The position numbers were made by a program, and so were the translations under genes. Positions 45,038 to 56,853 of a stretch of DNA of 64,000 nucleotides are shown here, in pieces. The DNA comes from Aplectana chamaeleonis. Lineage: Eukaryota > Nematoda > Chromadorea > Rhabditida > Cosmocercidae. The notes beneath the pieces were generated by a model, which did no database searches, had not been told where the DNA came from, and worked only from the letters and a program-made list of their open reading frames with translations. Within the stretch, counting starts at the first letter, position 1. The number at the start of each line of letters is the position of its first letter. The stretch spans positions 434,001-498,000 of the forward strand of contig JAPDOI010000445.1 of NCBI GenBank assembly GCA_029168955.1. Direction: 5' to 3'.

Positions 45038-46066
45038 GAACGCTAACGTCGGACAGGGAACGAGATTCTCACTGCGTGAAATAAGGCGTTTGGGCATGTA
45101 AATGACATGTTACCATGAAAGCTATCGTTCATTCTCAAGGAGTTAGAAGTTCTTTTTCGTAATTTGTCGGAATCTTATTCCTTTTGATCCATTATACAGT
45201 GAACTTCCCCTTCGTGAGCTCAGTATCCCAGAGATGAAATTTCTCAAAATATGTCACTAATCGTGCTTTGTCGATTGAATTATTGACACTATTCCACTTT
45301 TCGGACTCCAAAGCTCGAACAAGCTTTCGCCTAAACTTTATGGTTAATCGGTGGTGCTGAACAGGGGTGTGCGTTAATGAAATTTATTTTTTCGTTAACC
45401 GTTAATCGTTAATTTTTGAAAAAAAAAACCGCGTTAATCCGTTAATGCGTTAACACGTTAATTTTGCATTTCGTTAACAATTTTGAAAACATTACCTGAC
45501 CACCACGAAAATCGATAAATAATCAGACGTCCCAAAAAAAAACATGAAACACGTTCCATACCAAACACCGCAGTCCGTACACTCCAAACTTGGAAATCAT
45601 CTTCATGGATTATTAATACTATCAGCCAGAACAATAAAGGAATACTCTTCAAGAATAGGAATCCTGACATGCAAAAAAACATAGATGGATGGAACATTAA
45701 CGAAATAAAAATTAACGTGATTTCGGGACTTCTTCGTTAACCGTTAATCGTTAATTTTTGAAAAAAAACCGCGTAACCCGTTAATGCGTTAACACGTTAA
45801 CGTTATTAACGCACAGCCCTGCTGCTGAACACTAGTCTGTTTCGTGTTCAGCACCTCAACTAACCCTACTAATGAAGCTTGGGCGGAAATGTTACTCGAT
45901 CCCTGGAAAAAGGGAAATACAGATATATTTTTCTCGAGTTTCGTTGAAAGAGCTTTTATCTTTCGTGGAGAATATCAGCCCAATATCACTTTAAACACGT
46001 TCGGGTTCCATCACTTGGCTGTTTTACGCAGTGAGGATTCCGTTCCCTGTCCGACGTTAGCGTTCG
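45038..46066. repeat. inverted repeat pair around hAT element C
   Basis: CGAACGCTAACGTCGGACAG at 45038 and its complement ending at 46066 form arms of about 47 bp. The enclosed sequence has family C-like motifs and hAT element C. The open frame at 45844-46134 falls in this repeat. Confidence 0.55.
45362..45821. mobile_element. hAT-like MITE, element C
   Basis: Ends CAGGGGTGTGCGTTAATG and CGTTATTAACGCACAGCCCTG; flanks GTGCTGAA and CTGCTGAA match at 7 of 8 positions. The subterminal regions are clusters of CGTTAACCGTTAATCG and GCGTTAACACGTTAA. 460 bp, no coding. Confidence 0.85.
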
Positions 46067-46268
46067 AGTCGAAAACCACCAGCTGCGGCGAAACGCCGGT
46101 GTATGACCTGGACCTTAAGGCCCCACCCACTTAAGTTCCGTGTTTTGAAGTGACATGCAGGTAGAAGGCTGCTGTATTTCTAGTACACTTATTGCTGACT
46201 TTTGGTAGTCACCTCTCATATTTAAAACAACGTTTGCCTAATGCGCCGTATAACAACGTTTTTTTCAA

Positions 46269-46738
46269 AGGCAGTGTTCACGATAAAAATCCGCCTATGT
46301 TGAAGACGGTCCCATGCTGATTCCAATGATGTTTTTGGAATCGTACAAGACCTTCTAGAAACGGAGTTATGGTCTCTCAAAAATTTAGCTAGGGTAGCAT
46401 GATGGACGAGTTGTCTGAGGCCTGTATTTCCGTCTTTTGCAGTCGATGCATGCGAGCTGATCTGAGTAAAGTGAGAAGTTGGGAATAAATTGAAGAACGG
46501 CGCTATTGACCGGGAACCATCGCTCATCTCACAATCTCGAGCATTCATTTGTTCACGTTGGTGGGCGTGGAAAGTGCATCTGGGTGTGACGAGCTGACGG
46601 GTGTCCAACTTTGGGTCCGTAGGGGACCGTTCCGAGCTCATTTTTCTTAGTTTTTTTCAACGTTAGCGTTGCCCTAGGTCTCGCAGCTGCCGATCTCCAC
46701 CAAAAAATCAGACATGGTTTTTATCGTGGACACTGCCC
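46269..46738. mobile_element. TTAA element, family D/L, copy L3 (inverted)
   Basis: TCAA|AGGCAGTGTTCACGATA ... TTATCGTGGACACTGCCC|TTAA. The interior, read on the minus strand, matches L1 and L2. 46743-47450 shows no recognised gene; a 44-codon stretch near 46930 was considered and set aside. Confidence 0.75.
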
Positions 46739-47477
46739 TTAAATAAGAGATTTCTGATAACCTACCGGGAATGAGAGACGGCTGATTTGCGTGAAGGTCA
46801 GTGTGAAGTGAGTCACTTTAGAGAACAAAAAAAATGAAGGAAGGGAGCACTATGAAATGATAAACCTTCGGAGAAAATAACACATTCTTATCTCTGATGT
46901 TCATCGTAGTTGCATTAGAGGAACCCTAATCAGATAAAAAGCCAGGTGAGCATGTTAAATCCTACAAAGGCAAATTCAAACTGGAACGGGAGAAGGTGTT
47001 ACTGCGAGAAGGTGATCACTGGTCAAAATGGCGTGATGTGCGTTGGCGAATTCCAGGCGCACTTCGTTCCTCGACCAGATAAGGCAAGTCGTCGACTGAA
47101 TTTCGCACCCTGTTTATGACGCTTGGATACCTTCATGGGTACAAGGTTCACAATCCGCGTAGAGAAAGGTTCAGAATTTTGCCAGCAGTGATTTCAGGAA
47201 CCTGCTCATGTACTAAGGAGTGGACTCAATTCAAATTTTAAGAAACGCAGATGATTGAGAAGTATTAGAGAAGTCTCTGAATTGAGCTAGATTTCGAAAA
47301 AATAGGGAGAAGCGCTTGAAAACGTCGCACAGTTTCACTTGGAGGCTAATGTTTGCTTGACATGGGATTCGTATTCGTTTCTGAATGATTGAGCACTTCA
47401 CGTAGTGATGTATCCTCTGGTTCGGGGTTAACACTTAGGAGACCGCGCGTTCCATGGCTAGTAGAGTATGTCAACGA

Positions 47478-47760
47478 ATATTCGGAAAACGAATATTCGG
47501 GCGAATAAACGAATAATCGAATATTCGAATAATTCGATTATTCGGAAAAGTCAATTTTTCGAATAATTCGTTTATTCGAATATTCGGAAAAGTCAATTTT
47601 TCAAATTATTCGTTTATTCGAATATTCGGAGAATTCAATTTTTCGAATAATTCGTTTAATCGAATATTCGGAGAAGTCAATTTTTCGAATAATTCGTTTA
47701 TTCGAATATTCGAACGGCCCAATATTCGAATATTCGGCCGAATAAACGAATAATTCCAGA
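47478..47760 (+). repeat. tandem array, unit about 40 bp
   Basis: Units of the form AGTCAATTTTTCGAATAATT-CGTTTATTCGAATATTCGG repeat at least five times. A matching array at 48890-49190 has six or more. The motif is palindromic (GAATATTC, CGAATAATTCG). Confidence 0.85.
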
Positions 47761-48229
47761 AAAATAGGAACCAGTCTTCGGCACATGTCCATTTTGGCGG
47801 CCCAGAGGTGAAATGTCTCCAACCAAACTGGGATCTATCTTAGCGGGGGGAGGCACTATGGCTGGATGCACTTAGCCCCGCCTTTTACCGTGCCGCACTA
47901 AATTTGAGCTCACTCGGGGTTTCCCTCCCCTGCCAGAACCAGGATTGCAGCACACGGAAAAATGGGCGTGGCCAGGTGCGATACAACAGTGCCCCCCCGC
48001 TTAGATAGCACTCAAACAGATAAGAAATTCGGATATTGTTGATAGATACTGTTTAGAAAAGACAAAGACTTTGAACATATCGTTTAGCAACTACTCATAG
48101 ACAGTGATAAATGTTGGTTTGAATACTCTTATGATATAATGTGAAATGTCTTTTTCGTGGAAGTATATTGGCATAGCTTTGATCCATATAATACCATACA
48201 AAAAATCAAGAAAGTTGGTAGTGCCGCTA

Positions 48230-48840
48230 ATGGGGGTTCGATTATGCATACTTCTCTGAGAAAATTTGCCGTGTCAGTGCCGGGAAAGTACCGCGGCCCT
48301 CGACTGTGCCGTGATAGTTCCGCGATGGTACCACAGCTGCTCCGGGATCAGAAGATTTTGTTGCCGTGCCTTGAGCCTCGACATCGCCGCGATAGTACCG
48401 CAACGGCCACGCGGTAGAGCCGCGCCGGCTCGGCTAGGATGCAGCAGTGAACCCGTGTGGAGTACGATGTACTATCCTGTGTGGTAAAACGAAATCGTTG
48501 CCGGCTCAATTAGCCAAGTTTGAGGTACATTCCGTATTTCCTTGGGCGCAAAAGCAGCTGTGACCTCTGTCCCTATTAGACAAAGAACGTAACGACCGCA
48601 GGTGCGTATTTTGTCCTTAGGTCCTCTTAGTTGCATTATCATTCTTGAATAACTTCATATCAGATACTCCCCGGAGCCGCTGCCGCACTATCACGGAGCC
48701 GAAGCGGCACTGCCGCATCGCCGCAACAGCTCCGCGATAGCTCCGCTGCAGCTCCGCGGTAGTGCAGGCGCTGCTCCGCGATAGTGCCTGTAGGCTCCAA
48801 AGCTGCAGTATCGCGGGACCGCAGCGGCAATTTCTCTCAG
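48230..48840. repeat. GC-rich repeat with GCCGCGATAGT units
   Basis: Many GCTCCGCGATAGTGCC / GCGGTACTATCGCGG phrases on both strands at 48280-48420 and 48670-48830. The same family is at 60940-61500 within hAT B copy 2, and a related one is at 9.6-10.3 kb. Confidence 0.6.
48503..48524 (+). repeat. SL1-leader-like sequence (copy b)
   Basis: GGCTCAATTAGCCAAGTTTG + AG, followed by GTACATTCCGTATTTCC. 19 of 22 leader positions match by hand count and a GT follows. The downstream block, with CCTCTGTCCCTAT, recurs after copy f. Confidence 0.65.
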
Positions 48841-49474
48841 AGTCGGGCCGTACTTCTAATTCGATTTTTCGCGATTTTGACCGGATATTTGAATTATTCG
48901 CATTCGAATCATTCGAATAATTCGATTATTCGGAAAAGTCAAATTTTCGAATAATTCGTTTATTCGAATATTCGAAAAGTTAAACTTTCGAATAATTCGT
49001 TTATTCGAATATTCGAAGAACTCAATTTTTCGAATAATTCGTTTATTCGAATATTCGGAGGAGTCGATTTTTCGAATAATTCGTTTATTCGAATATTAGG
49101 ATAAGCCAATTTTTCGAATAATTCGTTTATTCGAATATTCGAAGGAGTCAATTTTTCGAATTATTCGTTCATTCGAATATTCGAAAATTTTTATTCTTTT
49201 GATATACTATAATGGCTAGCCCCCGTAGCGGACCGGCGCGCTCCACGGCCAATCACTTCAGTGAGTTTTTAAACTGATTTTTTGTTGCAATTGCCCATGT
49301 CAAAATTAGATATATGGCGCTTAATATTTGCTTACCACTTATGGAAGTTGTATGAAGCATAGATATAAAAGCAATAATTGGAAGTATTCCGTTTTTCTTG
49401 AGATAAAACGAAAAAAATCGATTTTTCGGAGTGGGTGAGCAGTGTGGACACGTGGTCCATTAAGTGTTAAATTT

Positions 49475-50070
49475 GGGCCGGGATCATACTTTAGGCGGCG
49501 AGCGACGCGACCCAATGTTTACCATCAATATCGACCGAAAATCGATAGGCCCGGATCATACTACCGTCGCGGCGATGCGTGGGAAAGAGCAGTATCGATC
49601 AATCGCGGCGATTTTGCGCTTCGGAGGGTATTGATTGTTTTCATATGCACAGAGGCAGTTCATCGAGTCGATTAGAAAGAGATATTCATCGGAGAATGGT
49701 TGACACCTCTGTTTCTACCCACATTAGCGAATTTTTTAGCAAACATGGATACCGCCGCGATTTCATCTCAACGCTGCCCAACGGAGAGCGGCTCCGATAT
49801 GATCGCGGCGATACGAAATTATGCCCGATATTTCGAAAATGTGGTTAAAAATGAAGCATTTAACTGATTTCTGATGAAGATATCATCCCATTCCACCCAG
49901 CAGGTTGTTGTTTGGCTCGCCAAAAGAATCGATTCCCTCCAAAGCGCAAAATCGCCGCGGTTGATCGATACTGCTCTTTCCCACGCATCGCCGCGACGGT
50001 AGTATGATCCCGGCCATAGGGTCGATATGCACAATCGCCGTCGCTGATCGCGGTGAGTATGATCCCAGCC
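49475..50070. mobile_element. Harbinger-like foldback, nested pair
   Basis: Outer ends GGGCCGGGATCATACTTT and GAGTATGATCCCAGCC|TTA. Inner element 49549-50014: ATA|GGCCCGGATCATACTACCG ... CGGTAGTATGATCCCGGCC|ATA with perfect 3-bp duplication. Arms share GATGCGTGGGAAAGAGCAGT. Confidence 0.75.
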
Positions 50071-50984
50071 TTAGTGTGTGTCACGGCCAACTCGCGCTAC
50101 GAGTACGCGACGCGTTGGTTTTGCACGACGTCCCGCGCCCATCAGCTGATCCTGTGCTGCTTTCTTGATTTTCCATGGATTTCGTCAACACTTACGTTTT
50201 TTTTTCAACAGTTTTGGATCTTCAAACTTTACGTTTGTTATATTACTATCGTTTGCTGAAGATTTTTTTCCCGGAAAAGCGAAAATTGTCAGCAACGGAT
50301 AAGAACCGCCAATGTTTGATGATTTTTTTATCTCGTGGTGTTACCCAATTAGAACCTGTAATCATGTAGTGTTCGCTACTGAGTTTTTCCTACCTAGCGA
50401 GATTTTCATTGATCGTAAATCTTCTCACAACTTTTATATTACTTAGGGTTCCTAATGTGCTCCAAGAGCTCCAAGAGATTTCCTTATGTGTTTTTTCTTT
50501 TGAATCTTTTTTTTCTGTTTGAAACTGCTTTTACGATGTGTGCTTTTGTTGTTTTGCTTCTCCAAAACCGTTTTTTTTCTGATTATGGGTCTCGCCCGAA
50601 TTGGTTTTCGCTGAAGATTCCGAAGCCGATGATTCCCGCTATTCCTGAAATAGAAATTTTATAAAACGGTCGTTATTTAACAAACGCAGCATTTAAAAAT
50701 CAAAAACTGTTGAAAACGACGTGAGAGGTCGTAAGAACTAAGAGAATTCCAGAGAACTCTTATGATCAGCTAACGACGGCGGGCGCTGAAGCTCGTATGA
50801 AACCCATGCGTCGCGTGTCCGCAACGCGTGTCCGCAATGGTGCACCCTAAATTTAACCCCGAGCAAGAGCACAAATAAGATTTATCGTTAATTATCACTT
50901 GGTAGAGTATATATGGTCTATATCATAGATTTCGGCGCCACTTGCGATTGTGGCATGATGCAACTGGTGCGTATACACTTCGGT

Positions 50985-51220
50985 GAAAATGTGTAATGAC
51001 CACGTCAGGCCGAAGCCGGCTGATTAAGTCGAGTACTATCATTCACAGAGCCAAATTCCGGTCCACAATTGCGGACTACGACTGCTGCACCATGCGACAT
51101 GTGATGGTCGTGCTGGGAGGAAGGTGAATTGTGCCGGGATCAGGTGGTCCCATCACGCGCGTGTCTCATGATGAAACAGCCGTAGTCCGCAAATGCGAAC
51201 CAGAATTTAACCCGGCAGTA
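50985..51220. repeat. foldback with GTCCGCAATTGCGGAC motif
   Basis: TTCCGGTCCACAATTGCGG at about 51056 is complementary to a block at about 51180-51210. Related ends are at 52708-52740 and 63730. The rest of 50075-50980 is AT-rich and shows no convincing gene. Confidence 0.5.
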
Positions 51221-51293
51221 AGTCATACGTATTGTAGCCTACCGTAAAGGCATATACGTGTTCAGCGTCCCAAAATGTAGTAGTCGGAGATTA

Positions 51294-52063
51294 GAGCCCT
51301 ATTCACAGCTGGTCGCTTCGACTAGTCGCTTCACCACAAACAGTTACAAAACCCATCACGACAACCGATCTTGCACTGAGTCGCGACGGGTTGGAACAGT
51401 TTGCAGTTTCAGTCGCGATCGCCGAGCGACTGCGGTATTGCACAGCTGGCCGAAGCGACCTGCTTGATTTTGTTGGGTCGCTTCGACTAGTCGCATCGCT
51501 TCCATGATGGAAGCGATTCGTCTAGTCGATGCGACTAGTCCGTAATCCTCCGTCAAAACTTTTGTTATTTGTCGCCGAATTGCGGACCTCACACACATCT
51601 GGGGTGAATTTCCAGTGAAATTCTACAATCACACCATAGCAATCGTTTTCATCCTTTTCGTCTCTCATGTTTATTAACTTGTAACGCATCATGCTGAACA
51701 TAAATGTTAAATCACGGACCACGATCGAGAAAAATGAAAAAATGTAATGTTTTAATCGAAAAGTGGTTTTAAAGCTATTTATATCACATGAACTTTTCGG
51801 TCAAGTATTCTTCTGTTGTTATAGCGGTCTTGCGACTGACCCCCACGACTCTAGTAATCCGTGCGAGCAAACCGAAAAATTTCGCAGCGTTGTCCCCAAA
51901 TCTCCGTCCCCTTTCACACGGAATTGCGTCCCCACAAGCGATGCTAAGTCGCTCGACGGTTTGAAATCGCTGGACGAAGCGATTTCCAATCGCTCCGTCA
52001 AGCGATTCCAGATCGCGGCAGTATTGCGACTTCAATTCGAAGCGACCAGCTATAAATGGGGCG
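51294..52063. mobile_element. Harbinger-like foldback with TTA duplication
   Basis: TTA|GAGCCCTATTCACAGCTGG ... CCAGCTATAAATGGGGCG|TTA; duplication at 51291-51293 and 52064-52066. The interior repeats GGTCGCTTCGACTAGTCGC and complements. 770 bp, no transposase. Confidence 0.75.
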
Positions 52064-52159
52064 TTAGACGAAAAAAATTTTTTCTCCACAAATGGACTCC
52101 GAAAAGTGAAATGGTGTAATTTTTACTAGTTGTCAACATTAGAATACAACAGCACTCAC

Positions 52160-52252
52160 AAAGGGATCTGACACAACGTAGAGAACTTCATGAGAGTACT
52201 TGCAGAATCCTTCACCGTCAGCAGCTCGTGAGAAGATTTCAGCCACGCGATA
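52160..52252 (-). CDS. internal exon of an unidentified gene
   Basis: A 93-bp exon, phase 0 at both ends, with acceptor ACTGTACAG and donor GTGAGT. The 31-residue peptide includes YRVAEIFSRAADGEGF, KYSHEVLYVV and SDPF and has a strongly protein-like composition. It lies outside recognised repeats, just downstream of none and upstream of the MITE at 51294 in transcription sense. I do not recognise the family and found no neighbouring exon. Confidence 0.5.
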
Positions 52253-52921
52253 CTGTACAGTACGAAAGTGAGAATAATTCATCTAAGATTAGCCGATCTT
52301 AGCAGATCTAATTTAAACGTTCTCGTAAAAGATCACGCTTTCAAGGTTGAAGGTGAAACAGGTTTCAAAAAACAATCGGTGCTAGCAGTTTTTCAGATTA
52401 ACAGGAGAAAGTGAGGGCTTGTGTGGCTTTCTTGATTTCCTAACTTCACAGAATTTTCAATGCTAAGCACAATAAAACACCGGCCGCACAGATTTGACTT
52501 TCTTAAACTTTCTCACTAAGAGCTTCTCAGCTTTCCGGGGCAGTTAAGGAGATCATGCTATTTTTCTTCAAAACTTTCTTGCTCTATCATTCTGCGGCCT
52601 TCAGATGGATAAAGCAAGGGTATTTTAGAGAGAAATAGTATTATCTCCTTCTTCTGTCCCGGAGCCTATTAAACTATGTGTTAAAAGCAAGTTCTACTAT
52701 CGTTCTCGGAGCCTAATCCGGTCCGCAATTGCGGACCACAGGGCCCGTAGCGATTCCTTCGAAAGGTGGGAGCTCACAGCTGCCTCCCCGGCGCGAGGTG
52801 GTGGCTCACATCGCAGGCGAAAAAGGTGGTGGCCGCTCTACCCTAATGCACGTGTGCGCGCTGAGGTGGTGACTTCGCTCGCAGCCGAATGTCACCCACC
52901 TCGGCACGCAGCCATGGACCT

Positions 52922-53622
52922 CTCAGATAGAGACATCACACTTCCCGCGGTATCACTAGCCGACGTCCCGTAACCCCTCCCGCGGAAGGCCAATAGATCG
53001 GTCGCGGGCAGTCGGTAGCGCTGTTTCGTTGACTGCCATATACGGTGAACACGCACTCTGCGGCCCATCTGCCACCACCTTACGGCTAATCTGATGACGG
53101 ACAGAAGACAGTCCTAAAACAGTTTGCGGCACATTTAAAAATCACCCTTTAAGTAAAGGTCTCTCCTAGCAAAACTTCAAAAATCCGCTCCTGGGGATTT
53201 CACCTTGAACTGCTCTTGACAAGTAAGGAGTGAGCTTCTACGGGGAAGCTTCCTACACTCACTAGTACTCGCAGCCTTCCGGTTCGCAGATGCCATCAAC
53301 GGACAGTGGTTCACCTGCCCAAGGCCAGCGTCGCACACAGCGCGGGTTTCGGAAAGAGTCTCAACACAGCGTTCTCTGCTCAGCAATTATTCATTGGCTC
53401 CACTCTAGTGGGTGGTGCAATGATGATATCAGAGTGGGAATCGATGAGTGAGTGTTCGATGACCCCCAGGAATAGCCGACTGCCCGCCGACACTCCGCGG
53501 AGAGACGGGAAAGCCTTTCTGTCAGCGGGAAGTGGGGCGCTGTGCCACGCCCACAAAAATGGGGCCGCGCGAAGTCGACTAGCCCGACTTGGCCGGCGGG
53601 AAGTGGGCTGTTTTTATCTGAG
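52922..53622 (+). mobile_element. 702-bp CTCAG element, copy 1
   Basis: Ends CTCAGATAGAGACATCACAC and GGGCTGTTTTTATCTGAG. 701 bp. It matches copies 2 (inverted) and 3 in length and sequence. The 108-codon frame in it is mirrored by a frame in copy 2 and has no known domain. Confidence 0.85.
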
Positions 53623-53705
53623 TGAGGTCTGAAAGGGAGCCACGAGCTGCGAGTGGAAAGTGGAAATAGCGCGCACATTGCAGAGGCGCGCAGAGAGGGA
53701 GCCAA

Positions 53706-54407
53706 CTCAGATAAAAACAGCTCACTTCCTGCCGGCCAAGTCGGGCTAGTCGACTTCGCGCGGCCCCAATTTTGTGGGCGTGGCACAGCGCCCCACTTCC
53801 CGCTGACAGAGAGGCTTTACCGTCTTTCCGCGGAGTGTCGGCGGGCAGTCGGCTATTGCTGGGGGTCATCGAACCCTCACTCATCGATTCCCACTCTGAT
53901 ATCATCATTGCACCACCCACTAGAGTGGAGCCAATGAACAACTGACGAGCAGAGAACGCTGTGTTGAGACTCTTTCCAAAACCCGCGCTGTGTGCGACGC
54001 TGGCCTTGGGCAGGTGAACCACTGTTCGTTAATGGCATCTGCGAATGAGAAGGCTGTAAGAAGCAGGGGGTGTAGGAAGCTTCCCCGTAGAAGCTCACCC
54101 CTCACTTGTCAAATGCAGTTCAAGATGAAATCCCCAGGAGCGGATTTTTCGAATTTTGTTAGGAGAGACCTCTACTTAAAGGGTGATTTTTAAATGTGCC
54201 GCAAAATGTTTTAGGATTGTCTTCTGTCCGTCAGCAGATTAGCCGTAAGGCGGTGGCAGAAGGGCCGCAAAGTGCGTGTTCACCGTATACGGGCAGTCAA
54301 CGAAACAGCGCTGCCGACTGCCCGCGACCGATCTATTGGCCTTCTGCGGGAGGGGTTACGGGACGTCGGCTAGTGGTACCGCGGGAAGTGTGATGTCTCT
54401 ATCTGAG
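53706..54407 (-). mobile_element. 702-bp CTCAG element, copy 2 (inverted)
   Basis: Starts CTCAGATAAAAACAGCTCAC and ends TGTGATGTCTCTATCTGAG, so it is copy 1 reversed, 83 bp away. Together they make a palindrome of about 1.5 kb. Confidence 0.85.
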
Positions 54408-54447
54408 AAGTCATGGGTCGTGCATGACCGAGATGGTGGCGGCGCTG

Positions 54448-55149
54448 CTCAGATACAGACAGCACACTTCCCGCAGTACCATTAGCCGACGTCCCGTAAC
54501 CCCTCCTGCGGAAGGCCAATAGTTCGGTTGCGGGCAGTCGGCAGCGCCGTTTCGTTTACTGCCCGCACACGTTAAACAAGCACTATGCGGCCCTTCTGCT
54601 ATCGCGTTCCGGCTAATCTGATGACTGACAGAAGACAATCCAAAATCAGTTTGCGGCACCCTTGAAAATCACCCTTTAGATAAAGGTCTGTACTAACAAA
54701 ATTTCCGAAATCCCCTTCTGGGCTCTTCATCTTGAGCTGCTTCTGAAAAGTAAGGTGTAGGCTTACACAGGGTTGCTTACTACACTCACATGCGCTTGCA
54801 GTCTTTTCATCCGCATATGCCACCAGCAGACAATGGCTCACCTGCCCAGAGCCAGCGTCGCATATAGCGCGGGTTTCGGAGAGAGTCTCAACACAGCGTT
54901 CTCTGCTCAGCAATCGTTCATTGGCTCCACTCTAGTGGGTGGTGCAATGATGATATCAAAGTGAGAATCGATGAGTGAGTGTTCGATGACCCCCAGGAAT
55001 AGCCGACTGCCCGCCGACACTCCGCGGGAAGACTGGAAAACCTCTCTCTCCGCGGGAAGTGGGGCGCTGTGCCACGCCCACAAAATTGGGGCCGCGCGAA
55101 GTCGACTACCCCGAATTGGCCAGCGGGAAGTGGGCTGTTTTTATCTGAG
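54448..55149 (+). mobile_element. 702-bp CTCAG element, copy 3
   Basis: CTCAGATACAGACAGCACAC ... GGGCTGTTTTTATCTGAG, same orientation as copy 1, 40 bp after copy 2. It has slightly more substitutions in the middle (54590-54800). Confidence 0.85.
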
Positions 55150-56849
55150 GGGAGGAGAACACGATTCCTTGATCTTGCTGGCGACTTTTGACCATCTCCG
55201 TTGAGGTTCAAGTAAAATTCTGAGTTTTGGGCTGATCATGCGAAAATTCCATGCAGTGGCTGTGAATTGGGCATTGAAATGATAGCGTCCCCTAACATGT
55301 GATAAATCTTGGAGAAAAAGTCTCTATGAAGCCTACAACAACAGAAAACGCTTCAATATTGCTGCAATGATGTTGGCCGTCTTTAGTAATCAATCGCTCC
55401 TCATCAGCTGTTGATTTTTCGCGGGCGCTGTTTGTTTCCTATTATTATTTCTGTTTCTGACCCCTCTGGTTGGCTACTTTTTTCATAAAAGGCTGTACGT
55501 AAAGTGTATATACTGTATGTTGCATTCCGTTAATTTCCTTCGCGGAAAAACGAAAATAATGTGATGTTGAATTCGACAAATTTTTGTCTCCAGAGTGCTT
55601 AGCGAGTTTTTCGTATGGTTTCGTGATTCACTAATTTTGCTGGCTGCGAGATATTTTTACAGATTCTTCGCGGTGAAAAGTTTGAGATCGTGTCTCAGTT
55701 AATCATATCTCTAACTGGCTCTGTTCGTTTCGATCGAAATGGCACTGTTCTTCAACACGTTTTTTCAGCTCAGAAGTTGCCGAAAATGCATATTGGTTAA
55801 CCCCATCCCCCACCCAAAAAAAACCTCACCTTAATACTAGCATACCGTGAGACGCATTGCGTACAGTGTTTATGAAAAAAATCGAAGAAAAAATTCGAAC
55901 AGTCAAGAAAGGAGGAATCGGCAGCAGCCGTCAAGCATAGCAGCAGATTTAAAGGTGGAGAACAGTATTCTTCACAGAAGAAAAGCACAACGGGTTAATG
56001 ATTATGAGCTCTTATCAGACAAAAAATCTGGACGATAATTTCCCGAAAGAAAAATCCAGAAGTCTGAGAGATACCTATAAACATTCAAGATTTGTTTTCA
56101 CTTTTTCGCCCTAGAAACAATCAAGAACAAGCCTACACCACGGTTTTCAAAAGGTACCTGAGTTATCATCAAAATTGTTGGGTGTAGGTAAAATTTTCGT
56201 GATAACTTGTGAACGGTTTCCCAGACTCTAAAAAGGGCATTTTTCTTTTTCGGAATCATGAAATATTCAAAAACATTAAGATTTGCTTCTATTCTTAACT
56301 CATTTTAGTTCGATGTTTGTTAAGCGAATAGCAGCGTGATCAAGTAGAAACATGGTCCTCGAAAGAAAAATCATAAGTCCTGTAAGAATAGGTATGATTC
56401 TAGAACTGGAACATCACCTGCTTAGTTAAGAAGAAGGTAAGTAGAGCACGGGAGGAGAAAGGTCAATTATCTCTGTGACTAGTTCTAGAGTAATTTGCTG
56501 ACTTTTCGAAAAAAAAACAGAAAACATGAACTTCTTTTGCAAACTCGAAAATTTGTTCTTGTGCAACTGCTGAAAACGTCTAAGCAGAGATAGCCGTGCA
56601 TAGTTTGTAATAAACTTATCAGAATAGGATGGACTGCAGACAAAAAGGGAATGATTTCGATGGAATAGATTGTTTTCCTTGTCTTTTCGCTTTCTGTGTC
56701 TACTCAGGCAGGCATATCGGATCATTTGGCGAATTTCTGTCTTCTTTCGCCTTCCCGAATACAGCCACTGGTATTTCCCAGAGCTTGAGTCCGTTCCCAT
56801 CATCCGAGTTGAAGAGTGCGTGGTGCAGTGGCAGACATGAAAAACATGG
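55150..56849. other. stretch without recognised feature
   Basis: AT-rich and apparently not part of the families above. Short frames at 55847-56038 (plus) and near 56690-56850 (minus, containing LKLWEIPVAVFGKAKED) look protein-like but lack complete splice signals. Confidence 0.4.
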
Positions 56850-56853
56850 TTAA

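Larger units (their letters stand above)
47462..49211. mobile_element. hAT-like element D with GAATATTCG arrays
   Basis: TAGAGTATGTCAA at the left and TTGATATACTATA at the right are inverted with two mismatches. ATGGCTAG is duplicated perfectly at 47454-47461 and 49212-49219. Tandem units like TCGAATAATTCGTTTATTCG occur just inside both ends. No transposase is recognised in the 1.75 kb. Confidence 0.85.

Noticed and set aside
46930..47070. Plus-strand stretch KSYKGKFKLEREKVLLREG and following residues
   Set aside because: Protein-like, but only about 44 codons between stops, without a convincing donor. No family recognised.
53306..54022. Nearly identical 108- and 147-codon frames on opposite strands
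   Set aside because: They are the two arms of the 702-bp element palindrome. Identity reflects DNA duplication, and no domain is recognised.
56690..56853. Minus-strand stretch LKLWEIPVAVFGKAKED up to a stop
   Set aside because: Bounded by the TTAA of a transposon and a stop with no acceptor or donor. Not enough to call an exon.
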